From Austwickia sp. (lineage in GTDB: Bacteria; Actinomycetota; Actinomycetes; Actinomycetales; Dermatophilaceae), in NCBI GenBank assembly GCA_016711265.1, contig JADJTI010000006.1, positions 744,001-808,000 of the forward strand: DNA of 64,000 bases, in the 5' to 3' direction. The notes beneath the pieces are model-generated. The model made no database searches, had not been told where the DNA came from, and was given only the letters and a program-made list of their open reading frames with translations. This document shows, piece after piece, positions 35,452 to 43,642 of the stretch. A program made the translations under genes and the position numbers. Position 1 is the stretch's first letter. Every line of letters begins with the position of its first letter.

Positions 35452-35997
35452 GTGAGCAACCGGTCGCCCTCGCCGTACCCGCCGCCGGGGCGGCCCTCGC
35501 CCGGGGCCGACGAGCAGGGCCTGGTGGCCGCCGTCTGCGCAGACGACCGCAGCGCCATGGCCGAGGCTCTCCGGCTGGCCGGACTGTGCGCCGTGTCGGG
35601 CGACGTGCCGGTGGGTGCGATCGTGGTCGAGGCCGACGGCACGGTACTCGGCCGGGGCTGGAACCTGCGCGAGGCCCAGGCGGACCCGACCGCCCACGCC
35701 GAGGTGGTCGCGCTGCGGCGGGCCTCCGCAACGGCAGGGCGGTGGCGGTTGGAGGGTTGCACGCTGGTGGTGACGCTGGAACCGTGCCTGATGTGCGCAG
35801 GGGCGATCATGGCCGCGCGGGTGGCTCGGCTGGTGTTCGGGGCCTGGGATCCCAAGGCCGGAGCGTGCGGGTCGGTGTGGGACGTGCTGCGGGACCGGCA
35901 GGCGCTGCACCGTCCGGAAGTGCTCGGCGGCGTAGGCCAGGCGGAATCGGCCGAGCTGCTGGCGGCGTTCTTCCGCCCGCGTCGCGGCGGGGGGTGA
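35452..35997 (+). CDS. tadA: tRNA-specific adenosine deaminase (wobble A34 to I)
   Basis: 181 residues from GTG 35452. Zn-deaminase core: ADPTAHAEVVAL (His and catalytic Glu) and LEPCLMCAGAIM (two Cys). It makes inosine in tRNA-Arg(ACG), encoded at 7856. GTG 35452 is 6 nt after AAACTT (35440-35445), a plausible leaderless start. ATG 35557 (MAEALRLAGLCAVSGDVP) would give the length of most TadA proteins, so the first 35 Pro-rich residues are uncertain. The stop codon is inside the first of two duplicated hairpins (35996-36017, 36038-36059). Confidence 0.93.
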   Translation: MSNRSPSPYPPPGRPSPGADEQGLVAAVCADDRSAMAEALRLAGLCAVSGDVPVGAIVVEADGTVLGRGWNLREAQADPTAHAEVVALRRASATAGRWRLEGCTLVVTLEPCLMCAGAIMAARVARLVFGAWDPKAGACGSVWDVLRDRQALHRPEVLGGVGQAESAELLAAFFRPRRGGG

Positions 35998-36077
35998 GCG
36001 GGCCGGCGTACCCGCTCCCGCGCTGCCTCGGGGGGGTGAGCGGGCCGGCGTACCCGCTCCCGCGTCGCCTCGGTCGT
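35994..36077 (+). repeat. Tandem 42-bp duplication carrying a hairpin after tadA
   Basis: Two 42-bp units start at 35994 and 36036, identical over their first 29 bases. Each contains GAGCGGG-CCGGCGTA-CCCGCTC (35996-36017 and 36038-36059), a 7-bp stem that may terminate tadA. The modular palindromic element follows directly at 36083. Confidence 0.65.
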
Positions 36078-36082
36078 CCCAA

Positions 36083-36155
36083 ACCCACGTCCCTCGCTCA
36101 AACCCACGAAGCTTCGTGGGTCCCGGCAAGGGAGGTGGGTCCCGGCAAGGGAGGT
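36083..36155. repeat. Modular 19-bp-periodic palindromic element, copy 2
   Basis: One left module ACCCACGTCCCTCGCTCAA (36083-36101), the core ACCCACGAAGCTTCGTGGGT (36102-36121), and two identical right modules GGGTCCCGGCAAGGGAGGT (36118-36136, 36137-36155) in 19-bp register. It is located between convergent tadA and the HEAT-like gene. Confidence 0.85.
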
Positions 36156-36177
36156 GGGTCCCAAGGGGGTGCCGGCC

Positions 36178-36729
36178 TCAGTGGCGGCGCAGCACCAGGT
36201 CCCGCAGCCAGCCCACCGGTGCCAGCACCACGCCGGTCAACCGGTCCAGCAGGTCGGGTTCCTCCACGTGGGGGTCGTCCTCGGGGTTGACCACCCAGAA
36301 GATCGCATCGGTGCGGTCCCGGTCGCGGTAGTAATGGTGGTTCCCGGTCTCCAGGGCGACCAGCGCCGCCACCGCGTCGTCCCGGGTGTCCGGGTCGGGG
36401 TGCTCGAGTAGCTCTTCGAGGGCGCTCATCGCCTCGGGGCGCTGCGCATACGCCAGCAGGGCGCAGGCTTCGTGGCGGACCTGCTTGGAGCGGTCGGCCA
36501 AACCGTGCAGGCCCAGCCGGTAGGACTCGGAGCGGCGGCGGGCGAACGGGATGCTGTGGTGGATCAGGTGAGCGCGAGCCTCGACCGCCGTGGAGTGGTC
36601 GTACTCGGCCGCCAGGTACGGGGCGACCGCGTCGCCGTACCGGCGCAGCACCGCCCGGGCCTCGTCCTCGGCGAACACATCGCGCGCTCGGGCGAGTGCG
36701 CGTACGTCGGCCTCAATGTCGTCCTGCAC
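36178..36729 (-). CDS. HEAT-repeat-like protein of unknown function
   Basis: 183 residues, soluble, mostly helical. Helix pairs such as EARAHLIHHSIPFARRRSES, LHGLADRSKQVRHEACALLA and EELLEHPDPDTRDDAVAALVAL are HEAT/PBS-lyase-like repeats. Its C-terminus (NPEDDPHVEEPDLLDRLTGV) is acidic. The GTG start at 36729 is 6 nt after CATGAT (36736-36741, minus strand). It is a single gene. HEAT proteins usually mediate binding; no partner is evident. Confidence 0.6.
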   Translation of the reverse strand: MQDDIEADVRALARARDVFAEDEARAVLRRYGDAVAPYLAAEYDHSTAVEARAHLIHHSIPFARRRSESYRLGLHGLADRSKQVRHEACALLAYAQRPEAMSALEELLEHPDPDTRDDAVAALVALETGNHHYYRDRDRTDAIFWVVNPEDDPHVEEPDLLDRLTGVVLAPVGWLRDLVLRRH

Positions 36730-36835
36730 GCCTCCATCATGCCCACCTCGGCCGCCGGATCAGGAATGCCGTCGGCCGGCCCGAGGGGAGTTGGTGATTT
36801 CCGAGCCCCCGCGGCGCTCTAGTAGGGTGGCGGGC

Positions 36836-36925
36836 GGTGGCGTGTCCGAGCGGCCAAAGGAGCACGCCTCGAAAGCGTGTGTGGGGGCAACTCCACCGTG
36901 GGTTCGAATCCCACCGCCACCGCCA
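36836..36925 (+). tRNA. tRNA-Ser(CGA)
   Basis: Type II tRNA with acceptor GGTGGCG/CGCCACC, anticodon stem CACGC/GCGTG around CTCGAAA (CGA at 36870-36872), variable arm, T-loop GGTTCGAATCCC and encoded CCA (36923-36925). A TAGGGT box lies at 36823-36828. Confidence 0.95.
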
Positions 36926-36929
36926 TGGT

Positions 36930-36977
36930 GATGTCACAAGACATCGGAAACCCCCGAATCCCCGGTTCGGGGGTTTC
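36930..36977 (+). terminator. tRNA-Ser(CGA) 3' hairpin and terminator
   Basis: Hairpin GATGTC-ACAA-GACATC (36930-36945), then GAAACCCCCGAA-TCCCCGG-TTCGGGGGTTTC (36947-36977), a perfect 12-bp intrinsic terminator stem with short T tail. The first hairpin has the same stem as the one behind tRNA-Ser(GCT). Confidence 0.75.
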
Positions 36978-37245
36978 TCCGTTGGGGAGGCGGCGGGGAG
37001 GCGTCGGGGAGTCAGGGGGCTCGCGCACCCAGCGGGTCCGGCGAGATGTCGATTCGGCACCCGCTCGGCGATCGAAGAGTCACTTGGGTCCCGTTGTGGT
37101 CAGAGTTTCGGGACCAAAGTGTCACTTCGCCAGCGAGAAGGGTGCGAAAGTGACCTTTCGCCGCCGGGCCACGCGGTACGCCGATGGGCTGGCCATGCCC
37201 GTACGCCGCGCCAGCCGCATGCCTGTACGCCGCGCCAGCCGCCGG
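36978..37245. other. Intergenic region with AAGTGTCACTT element, copy 2
   Basis: No gene is seen. From 37079 it has a 13-bp stem CACTTGGGTCCCG (37081-37093) pairing with CGGGACCAAAGTG (37109-37121) with one mismatch, the palindrome AAGTGTCACTT (37117-37127), and AAGTGACCTTTCGCCGCCG (37148-37166). The motifs are shared with 8114-8174. It is followed by CGCC-rich direct repeats at 37195-37240 (GTACGCCGCGCCAGCCGC units). Confidence 0.55.
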
Positions 37246-38271
37246 TCAGCCCGCAGACTCTCCAGCGGACTCTCGCAGCCGGGGCAACACATCCTGGGTG
37301 AACGCGGTCAAGAAGCGCTCCTGGTCCGACCCCGGCCCGTGGAAGACCAGGTGCGTGAAACCCCAGTCCAGGTACGGCTGGATCTGGGCCATCGCCTCCT
37401 CGGGTGTGCTGGCCACGATCCAGCGCGAGGCGATCTGCTCGATCGGCAACGCGTCGGCGGCCGCCTCCATCTCGACCGGGTCGTGCAGCGAGTGCTTCTG
37501 TTCCGCGCTCAGCGCCAGCGGCGCCCAGAACCGGGTGTTCTCCAAGGCCTTGTCCGGGTCCGGGTCGTAGGAGATCTTGATCTCGATCATCCGGTCGATC
37601 GCGCCCCGGTCGCGTCCCGCCGCCTCCAGCCCGGCGTCCACCGCCGGCAGCAGCGCATCCTGGTACAGCTGCGCGCCCTTGCCCGAGGTGCAGATCACCC
37701 CGTCGGCCCGGCGGCCGGCGTACCGGGCCACCACCGGACCGCCCGCGGCGACGTAGATGCCCACCGGCTGGTCCGGTCGGTCGTACACGGTGGCCTGCCG
37801 GGTCCGGTAGTAGGTGCCCGAGAAGTCGACGCGCTCGCCCTCCCAGAGGGCGCTGATCAGGTCCAACGCCTCGCGCAGCCGCGCGAACCGCTCCTTGAAC
37901 TCCGGCCAGGCGAACCCTTCGCCTTGGACGGAGACCTCGTTGAGGGCCTCGCCGGTACCCAGGCCGAGGAACACCCGGCCCGGGGCCAGCGCGCCGAGGG
38001 TGGCGAAGGCCTGGGCGACCACGGCCGGCTGGTAGCGGAACGTGGGTGTCAACACCGAGGTGCCGATCGTCACCCGCTCGGTGCGCACGGCCAGCGCCCC
38101 CAACCACGCCATCGAGAACGGCGCGTGCCCGCCGTGGTGGCGCCAGGGCTGGAAGTGGTCGGACACGCTCACGCTGTCCAGACCGAGCCGCTCGGCCAGG
38201 ATGGCGTACTCCAGCAGGTCCCGCGGTCCGAACTGTTCCGCCGACGCCTTGTATCCGAAGCGCAGTCGCAT
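37246..38271 (-). CDS. fgd: F420-dependent glucose-6-phosphate dehydrogenase
   Basis: 341 residues, LLM (luciferase-like) TIM barrel. The strings LRFGYKASAEQFGPRDLLEY, DHFQPWRHHGGHAPFSMAW, GTSVLTPTFRYQPAVVAQAF, FLGLGTGEALNE, ICTSGKGAQLY and RMIEIKISYDPDPDKALENT follow mycobacterial Fgd1 almost motif by motif. The active-site His and Trp are in DHFQPW and the Glu in GTGEALNE. It oxidises glucose-6-phosphate to 6-phosphogluconolactone while reducing coenzyme F420, which feeds F420H2-dependent reductases. It implies the organism makes F420. It is a single gene. Confidence 0.93.
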   Translation of the reverse strand: MRLRFGYKASAEQFGPRDLLEYAILAERLGLDSVSVSDHFQPWRHHGGHAPFSMAWLGALAVRTERVTIGTSVLTPTFRYQPAVVAQAFATLGALAPGRVFLGLGTGEALNEVSVQGEGFAWPEFKERFARLREALDLISALWEGERVDFSGTYYRTRQATVYDRPDQPVGIYVAAGGPVVARYAGRRADGVICTSGKGAQLYQDALLPAVDAGLEAAGRDRGAIDRMIEIKISYDPDPDKALENTRFWAPLALSAEQKHSLHDPVEMEAAADALPIEQIASRWIVASTPEEAMAQIQPYLDWGFTHLVFHGPGSDQERFLTAFTQDVLPRLRESAGESAG

Positions 38272-38379
38272 GGCCGGGTTCCCGTCCGCTCAACATCTCG
38301 GCCCACCCGAGTGCGTCGGTGACCCGATCATGCCGCCCCGTGAGGGCATGACCATCCTCGCACTGCCAGGCGCTGCTCG

Positions 38380-39918
38380 TCAGGCCGGGCCGATCGGCCG
38401 GATCGGGCCCACCCGGCGGGGCGGTTCGACGGGCCCGATGGCGCCGGTGCGGGAGGTCCCGAAGCTGGGGCAGGCCGCGGTGTAGTGACCCATGCGCAGG
38501 CAGTTGCCGCAGCGGGGCAGCCGGGCCGGCGGCTCGGGCGGGAGCGGTTTGCGGACAGGCCGGGCGAACGACCCGCTGCCGGGTTCGGGAGCGACCGGCA
38601 CAGGTGGCGGAATCAGGTCATCGAAGTACCCGGGGATGCCCAGGGAGGTGGCGCTGGCCCGCAGGTGTCGCAGCTCGGTGTCGGTCAGCGCGCCGGTCTT
38701 TACGGGCTTCGACGCCAGCCGTGACGTCGCGGCCGACGCCGGTGACGTCGTACGACGGAAGGCGGCCTCCCGCAGCGACTCCAGCAGGCGGGCGGCGATC
38801 GCCCGGAGTTGCTCGGCGCTGGTGCCGGCCCGGGCCATTCGCTGAGCCAGGTCGTTGACCTCGTCCTTGACGATGCGCCCGGCCGACAGCAGGACGGTGA
38901 TGTCCTCGGTGTACGCGGCCACGGCGGGGTCGTTCAGTTCTTGCACGCTCAACGGCGCCGCGGCCAGCAGCTCACCCACGAACGGGGTGACGATGGCGGC
39001 GGGTGGGCGATGTCGTCGCAGGCCGTGGATCCGGGCGCCGCCGGGCGTGATGACCTGGGTGGATCCCGCCGGAACCGACGCCGGGCGGCACGGGTAGGTC
39101 AGCGACGGACCGAGCCGGCTCAGCACCGACGGCAGGGTGGCGGCCACGAGGTCGGCGTGGTCGGCGGCCGTGGCCGGGACCGGGAAGGCCACCCTCAGGT
39201 GCCGGGCCAGGGTGCCCGTCCGAACGTTCGGGGTGCCGAACAGATTCGGCCCGAACCGGTCCAGGCTGAGCGCTGGCATGGGCTCGGGCAGGATGCCCGC
39301 CTTGACGAACAACGTGGCCAGGAAACCCTGTTCGTGAGCCCCGTGGTGGGTGACCACGACGGCCCCGGCGAGCAGCTCCAGTACCGCCGGGGCAAGCTCG
39401 GCGAATGTGGGGGCATCGAGCAGGTCATCGGGTGAGATGGTCCGCAGCCGGTCCAGCACCCCGGCGGCTCCGGTCCCGTGGGTCGGGCGCAGCAACGTGC
39501 AGTACCGCTCGATCGGGTGGCCACGCCCATCCGTCCGGGTCACCGCCAGCTCCAGGACGCTGTCCTGGTACGGCGCATAGCCGGTGGTCAGTAGGGCGAT
39601 GGCCGCGTAGTCGCCGGTGTGGGAGTAGCCCCGAGCATCGGTGCCGGCGTACTGCAGGAGTTCGCGGGTACGCCCGCGCGCCGGAGTCGGCGTCGCCCTT
39701 GACTCGCGGCCACCGCCCGAGCCCTCAGCGGGGTCCGTCGCGTTGGCCAGGTGCGTCAGGTCGGCCAGTTCGGCCAGCATCACCGGGGGCCCGGACCCGC
39801 CGCTGCGACGGTCCACGGGGTCGGAGGCGCCGCGGGATCGGGCCGAGCGCGTCGAGATGACGCCCGCGAGCACCAGGGCGGCGGCACCCAGCAGCAGCAG
39901 GCCGAGCAGTCCTTCCAT
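38380..39918 (-). CDS. Membrane-anchored degenerate DnaQ-like protein with CCHC zinc knuckle
   Basis: About 512 residues from ATG 39918. A TM anchor is at residues 2-21 (EGLLGLLLLGAAALVLAGVI). A DEDDh exonuclease-like fold follows near residues 100-220: YAAIALLTTGYAPYQDSVLE, RYCTLLRPTHGTGAAGVLDR, ISPDDLLDAPTFAELAP, VVVTHHGAHEQGFLATLF. The first motif, normally DxETTG, is ALLTTG here, so two metal ligands are missing and nuclease activity is unlikely. Near the C-terminus CGNCLRMGHYTAAC is an exact C-X2-C-X4-H-X4-C zinc knuckle flanked by Pro/Arg-rich sequence. It may be a nucleic-acid-binding membrane protein; function unknown. The zinc knuckle is rare in bacteria. Confidence 0.6.
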   Translation of the reverse strand: MEGLLGLLLLGAAALVLAGVISTRSARSRGASDPVDRRSGGSGPPVMLAELADLTHLANATDPAEGSGGGRESRATPTPARGRTRELLQYAGTDARGYSHTGDYAAIALLTTGYAPYQDSVLELAVTRTDGRGHPIERYCTLLRPTHGTGAAGVLDRLRTISPDDLLDAPTFAELAPAVLELLAGAVVVTHHGAHEQGFLATLFVKAGILPEPMPALSLDRFGPNLFGTPNVRTGTLARHLRVAFPVPATAADHADLVAATLPSVLSRLGPSLTYPCRPASVPAGSTQVITPGGARIHGLRRHRPPAAIVTPFVGELLAAAPLSVQELNDPAVAAYTEDITVLLSAGRIVKDEVNDLAQRMARAGTSAEQLRAIAARLLESLREAAFRRTTSPASAATSRLASKPVKTGALTDTELRHLRASATSLGIPGYFDDLIPPPVPVAPEPGSGSFARPVRKPLPPEPPARLPRCGNCLRMGHYTAACPSFGTSRTGAIGPVEPPRRVGPIRPIGPA

Positions 39919-39999
39919 GACACCCCCGCCTCGCATCCATGCTGCTGTTGTCCCATCGGGACGGCCGAGGCGAAGCTGAGCGGCACACCTGCGCAGGCC

Positions 40000-41535
40000 T
40001 CAGCCGGCGGTCTCGGCCGGTGCGGGTCGGCGGCGGCGTCCCCACACGGCGTCCACCGCCAGGAAGACCAGCAGGCTCACCCCGAACACCGGCAGCACCA
40101 CGCCGATCGCGCCGACCACGGCGATGCCCAGCAGCAGTCGTCCGCGTGGCGCGGACCGCCAGGCGCCGCGGCGCGGGGCGCGCCCCCACCGGGCGGGCCC
40201 GTGATGCGGTCGGCGCTGCCACCACATCTGGTACCCCCAGAGCACCGACGCGGTCAGCGCCAGGCTGATCACGATCAGGGCGAGCTGGTTCAGCAGGCCG
40301 AACGTGCGCCCGAAGTGGAAGAACAGCAGCAACCGGTTGGCTTGCGCCAGGACGGGCCATTCGGACCAGCTGAGGGTACGCACGACCTGCCCGGTGTGCG
40401 GGTCGATGGCGGCCTGATCCAGGTTGACCGGCCAGGTCAGGTCTGCCTCCGAGGCCAGCCATGCCTGCCCCGGGGCTTTGGGGGCGGTCAGGTTCACGGC
40501 CTCGGTCACCCCGCCAGACTGCGCCGCGGCCAGGATGGCATCGACCGGCAGACCCGCGGGCGCGAGGCCGGCGCCGGTCACGGTACCGGGCCTGGCGGGG
40601 GTGCCGGCACTGGCGGGCGGGGCCGGCATCGAGTGGCCGGAGTGCCCCCCGTCGGTGGGTACGGCGGCCGCCGCAGCCCCGGCGGCCGGCGCCAGTTGGG
40701 TGCTCAGTCGCGGATTCGAGGCGTTCAGCGACGCCAGCAGCGAGGTCCAGCGGGCACCGGCGGAGCCCGAGACCATCAGTCCGGTCAGGGCGATCACCAG
40801 GGCGAGTCCGGCTGCCCAGAGACCGACGACGCTGTGCCACGACATCGTGGTGTGCAGGCCGGGGTGTCGGCGATCGACCACCAGCAGCCGCCGCCAGGCC
40901 TCACGGGTGCCTGTCGGTCCGGGCCGCCGGTGCCGGCGGGAGCGTTCCCACCACAGCGCCAGGCCGCCGACCAGGACGATCACCAGCCAGATGGTGGCCA
41001 GCTCGGCGTAGATCCTGCCGGGTTCACCCAGATGCAGGTCGCCGTGGAGGGCACCGAGCCAGGCGCTCAACGGGGTTCCGCCGTGGCGGGTCACCAACTC
41101 CCCGCGCACCTGCGCGGTGTACGGGTCGACGTACACGCTGCGCGAGGACATCGCGGGCAGCCCCGGCTCGGCGAAGTCGACCCGGGTGGTCTCGTCGGGT
41201 CCGTGGACCGCACGCAGACCGGTCATCCGCAGGTCCGGACGAGCCTTCACGGCAGCCTCCACCTGGGTGGCCAGGGGCAGCGGCGCTCGTCCCGCCGGAT
41301 CGGCGCTCAGTTCCTGGGCGTACAGCAGGCGGTCGAGCTGGGGGGTGAAGGCGTAGGCGACTCCGCTCAGGCACAGCACGAGGACGAACGGTCCGATCAG
41401 CACGCCCGCGTAGAAGTGCATGCGGACCAGCAGCGGCCGCCACGGGTGGGAAGCGGCTGCCCGGTGTGGTCCGGAGGCGGGCGGTGGTGTCGGCGCGGGC
41501 GAGGGCGGTGCCTGGCCCGTGAGCGCAGCGGTCAT
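40000..41535 (-). CDS. PepSY-associated transmembrane protein
   Basis: About 511 residues. ATG 41535 is chosen because GGGAG precedes it; an upstream start at 41574 lacks one. Four main helices include MHFYAGVLIGPFVLVLCLSG, WLVIVLVGGLALWWE, VGLWAAGLALVIALTGLM and LLFFHFGRTFGLLNQLALIV, with conserved HxxxG-type His residues (MHFYAG, ALHGDLHLGEPG, FFHFGRTFG). These are the PepSY_TM pattern linked to ferric or other metal reductase/uptake proteins. The external loop has DGGHSGHSMP, a His/Met cluster that could bind metal. It is divergent from a GntR gene. Confidence 0.85.
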   Translation of the reverse strand: MTAALTGQAPPSPAPTPPPASGPHRAAASHPWRPLLVRMHFYAGVLIGPFVLVLCLSGVAYAFTPQLDRLLYAQELSADPAGRAPLPLATQVEAAVKARPDLRMTGLRAVHGPDETTRVDFAEPGLPAMSSRSVYVDPYTAQVRGELVTRHGGTPLSAWLGALHGDLHLGEPGRIYAELATIWLVIVLVGGLALWWERSRRHRRPGPTGTREAWRRLLVVDRRHPGLHTTMSWHSVVGLWAAGLALVIALTGLMVSGSAGARWTSLLASLNASNPRLSTQLAPAAGAAAAAVPTDGGHSGHSMPAPPASAGTPARPGTVTGAGLAPAGLPVDAILAAAQSGGVTEAVNLTAPKAPGQAWLASEADLTWPVNLDQAAIDPHTGQVVRTLSWSEWPVLAQANRLLLFFHFGRTFGLLNQLALIVISLALTASVLWGYQMWWQRRPHHGPARWGRAPRRGAWRSAPRGRLLLGIAVVGAIGVVLPVFGVSLLVFLAVDAVWGRRRRPAPAETAG

Positions 41536-41596
41536 GGGGCTCTCCCGAATGTGAGGAGGGGGTGCCGGTGGCAATCGGTCCCTGCTGGTATATCTC

Positions 41597-41644
41597 GTGA
41601 TACATCACAGGACAAGAGATCGCGGTTTGAGGAATATCACGTGA
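41597..41644. promoter_or_regulatory. Inverted repeats between PepSY gene and gntR
   Basis: GTGAT-AC-ATCAC (41597-41608) and TCACGTGA (41637-41644) lie in the divergent gap. FadR-subfamily GntR proteins bind short GT-AC palindromes, so these are candidate sites for the regulator encoded at 41713. This is inference. Confidence 0.35.
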
Positions 41645-41712
41645 AAGTCACCCGCGGGAACCGACAGCCTCCGGACGTGCAGACGGGCTCGGTTCTATGA
41701 GGAAATGGGGGC

Positions 41713-42474
41713 GTGAACCTCTCGCCCGGCACCCCCCGGCTCGACCCCCGGGCCTACCCGCGGCCGACGGCCACCACGGCGGCGTATGAGGCGCTCAAAC
41801 GGATGGTGCTGGTCTGCGAACTCGGCCCAGGGGTGGAGCTGCGGGAGAACGATCTGGCCAAGTCGCTGGCGCTGAGCCGGACTCCCGTCCGCGAGGCGTT
41901 GAACCGACTGGTGCACGACGGGCTCGTGGAGGTCCGGCCGCGTCAGGGGTACCGGGTCACCGACGTCACGCTGTCCGGGGTGCACGAGGTCTTCGAGCTT
42001 CGCGAAGCCCTCGAGCCTGCCATCGTCGCCCTGGTGGCCCAACGGGCCCCGATCGAGGCGCTGGAGCAGCTGCGGGACGACGTCCTGGCCGCCCCCACCG
42101 ACAGCCTGCAGAACGCCGTCTTCGTTGACCACCACCTGCACACCGGGCTGGCCGACCTGTCCGGTAACCGCTATATGGCGCGCACGATGCGGCATCTGCT
42201 GGCCGAACTGCAGCGGGTGCTCTTCTTGAGCCTCAGTGACGGCAGCGTGCAGCTAGACCTGGTCGGGCACCACACCACCATCCTGGACGCCCTGGTCCGC
42301 GCCGATGCCGACCAGGCCCGGCAGGCGGTGCTCGAGGAGTCGCAAGAGATGCGCCGGCGCGTCGTCGAGGCGATCATGGCCGCGCTCCCGGAGGTCAGTC
42401 TCCAACCGGGGGCAGCCGCCGTACCGGTCGTTGCGACCACGCCGACCTCGCGCCCCACGCTCCGGTTCAGCTGA
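41713..42474 (+). CDS. GntR-family regulator, FadR subfamily (FCD domain)
   Basis: 253 residues. Winged helix at about 20-90 (AAYEALKRMVLVCELGPGVE, LALSRTPVREALNRLVHDGL, GYRVTDVTLSGVHEVFELRE), then a helical FCD ligand domain with metal-ligand candidates Asp/His in NAVFVDHHLHTGLADLSGN and DLVGHHTTILDAL. GTG 41713 follows GAGGAAATGGGGGC. It is divergent from the PepSY gene and 136 bp before a PfkB-like gene, so it could control either. Effector unknown. Confidence 0.9.
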   Translation: MNLSPGTPRLDPRAYPRPTATTAAYEALKRMVLVCELGPGVELRENDLAKSLALSRTPVREALNRLVHDGLVEVRPRQGYRVTDVTLSGVHEVFELREALEPAIVALVAQRAPIEALEQLRDDVLAAPTDSLQNAVFVDHHLHTGLADLSGNRYMARTMRHLLAELQRVLFLSLSDGSVQLDLVGHHTTILDALVRADADQARQAVLEESQEMRRRVVEAIMAALPEVSLQPGAAAVPVVATTPTSRPTLRFS

Positions 42475-42610
42475 CTTCCCGTCGACTCCACGCCCGCCAC
42501 GCTTCTGCGCCCTTCGCTGAATTACAATCTGCCCCAACGTCTTCGGACGACCGTTCGACCTGTGGCCGACTCTGGCCCGCGACGACCGGTGGGACAGCAT
42601 AGGGGGAACG

Positions 42611-43642
42611 GTGAGGAACCGGGTACGTCGGCTCGTAGTGGTCGGCAGCATTCTCGGCGAACTGCGCGTGCACGTGCCCAACCAGCCAGAGCCCGGTGGC
42701 AGCGTGCGAGCCGAACGCAACGTGGCCCAGGCCGGCGGGTGCTTCCGTACGGTGGCTACCGCCCGGCGGCTGGGTTTACCTGCGGTGCTGGTAGGGCGGG
42801 TGGGCGAGGATCCGACGGGCAAGCTCATGCAGGCCGCATTGAAACGGGAGAATATCGACATCGCCGTGCCCGCCACGGCGGGTGAGCACGGCTACACGGT
42901 GGTCGCGATCGACTGCGAGGGAGTGGCCAGCAGCATCGAGATCGCTGGGGTGGAGGCGACCCTGACCCGCGAGGAGATCGACCACGTGCTGATCGAACCA
43001 GGTGATGCGGTGCTCGTTCTCGGATCGGATCTGGTGTCGGAGCAGACCGGAGCAGCGATCTGCGAGTGGATTCGCGATGGGGGGCCGGGGGAGGCCACGC
43101 TGGTGTTCGCCCCGGGGCGGCTGATGTCGGACATCCCCGACGCCGTCTTCGACATGGTCCTTCGTCGTACAGACATCCTGACCACCGACCGGACGGAGTT
43201 CGCCCTGCTCACCGGCGTGACCGAGGCGCAGGACCGTCCCGATGCCGCGATGGGGCTCCTGGAGACACTGGCGCCGTCGGCTGTGCTGCTGGGCCGGGTG
43301 GCCGGGGAGGGCTGCTGGCTGGTCACCGCCGAGGGCGGCACCTGGTTCGCGTCGCCATCGTCGCCATCGTCGCCGACGGATTGCGGGGCCACCCAAGAAT
43401 GCCGCTTGTCCGCCCACCTGGGCATCTTCCTGGCGGAACTCGCCCGGCTTGACGATCCCCTTCAGGCCGCCAGGATCGCCACCATCGGCTGGACCCAGGT
43501 GCCGGGCCCGCAACGGCCGTGGGTCACCTCGATCGGGCCGGATCGCGCTCAGTTGGAGCAGCTGGTGGCCGCGGCTGATGCCGCCCAGGATGCGTTGCCG
43601 TCCAGCACCGCGGTCACGGACAGGCCTTCGGGGCGCCCTTGA
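42611..43642 (+). CDS. PfkB/ribokinase-like protein with degenerate active site
   Basis: 343 residues. The N-terminal half is PfkB-like (RRLVVVGSILGELRVHVPNQ, NVAQAGGCFRTVATARRLGL, VLVGRVGEDPTGKLMQAAL), as is DILTTDRTEFALLTG near the middle. The C-terminal anion-hole motif GAGD, with the catalytic Asp, is not found; the corresponding region reads TDCGATQECRLSAHLGI. A 9-bp repeat encodes SPSSPSSPT just before it. It may be an inactive sugar-kinase paralogue or one with a changed site. GTG start behind AGGGGGAAC. The end overlaps the convergent LytR_C gene by 29 bp. Confidence 0.7.
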   Translation: MRNRVRRLVVVGSILGELRVHVPNQPEPGGSVRAERNVAQAGGCFRTVATARRLGLPAVLVGRVGEDPTGKLMQAALKRENIDIAVPATAGEHGYTVVAIDCEGVASSIEIAGVEATLTREEIDHVLIEPGDAVLVLGSDLVSEQTGAAICEWIRDGGPGEATLVFAPGRLMSDIPDAVFDMVLRRTDILTTDRTEFALLTGVTEAQDRPDAAMGLLETLAPSAVLLGRVAGEGCWLVTAEGGTWFASPSSPSSPTDCGATQECRLSAHLGIFLAELARLDDPLQAARIATIGWTQVPGPQRPWVTSIGPDRAQLEQLVAAADAAQDALPSSTAVTDRPSGRP

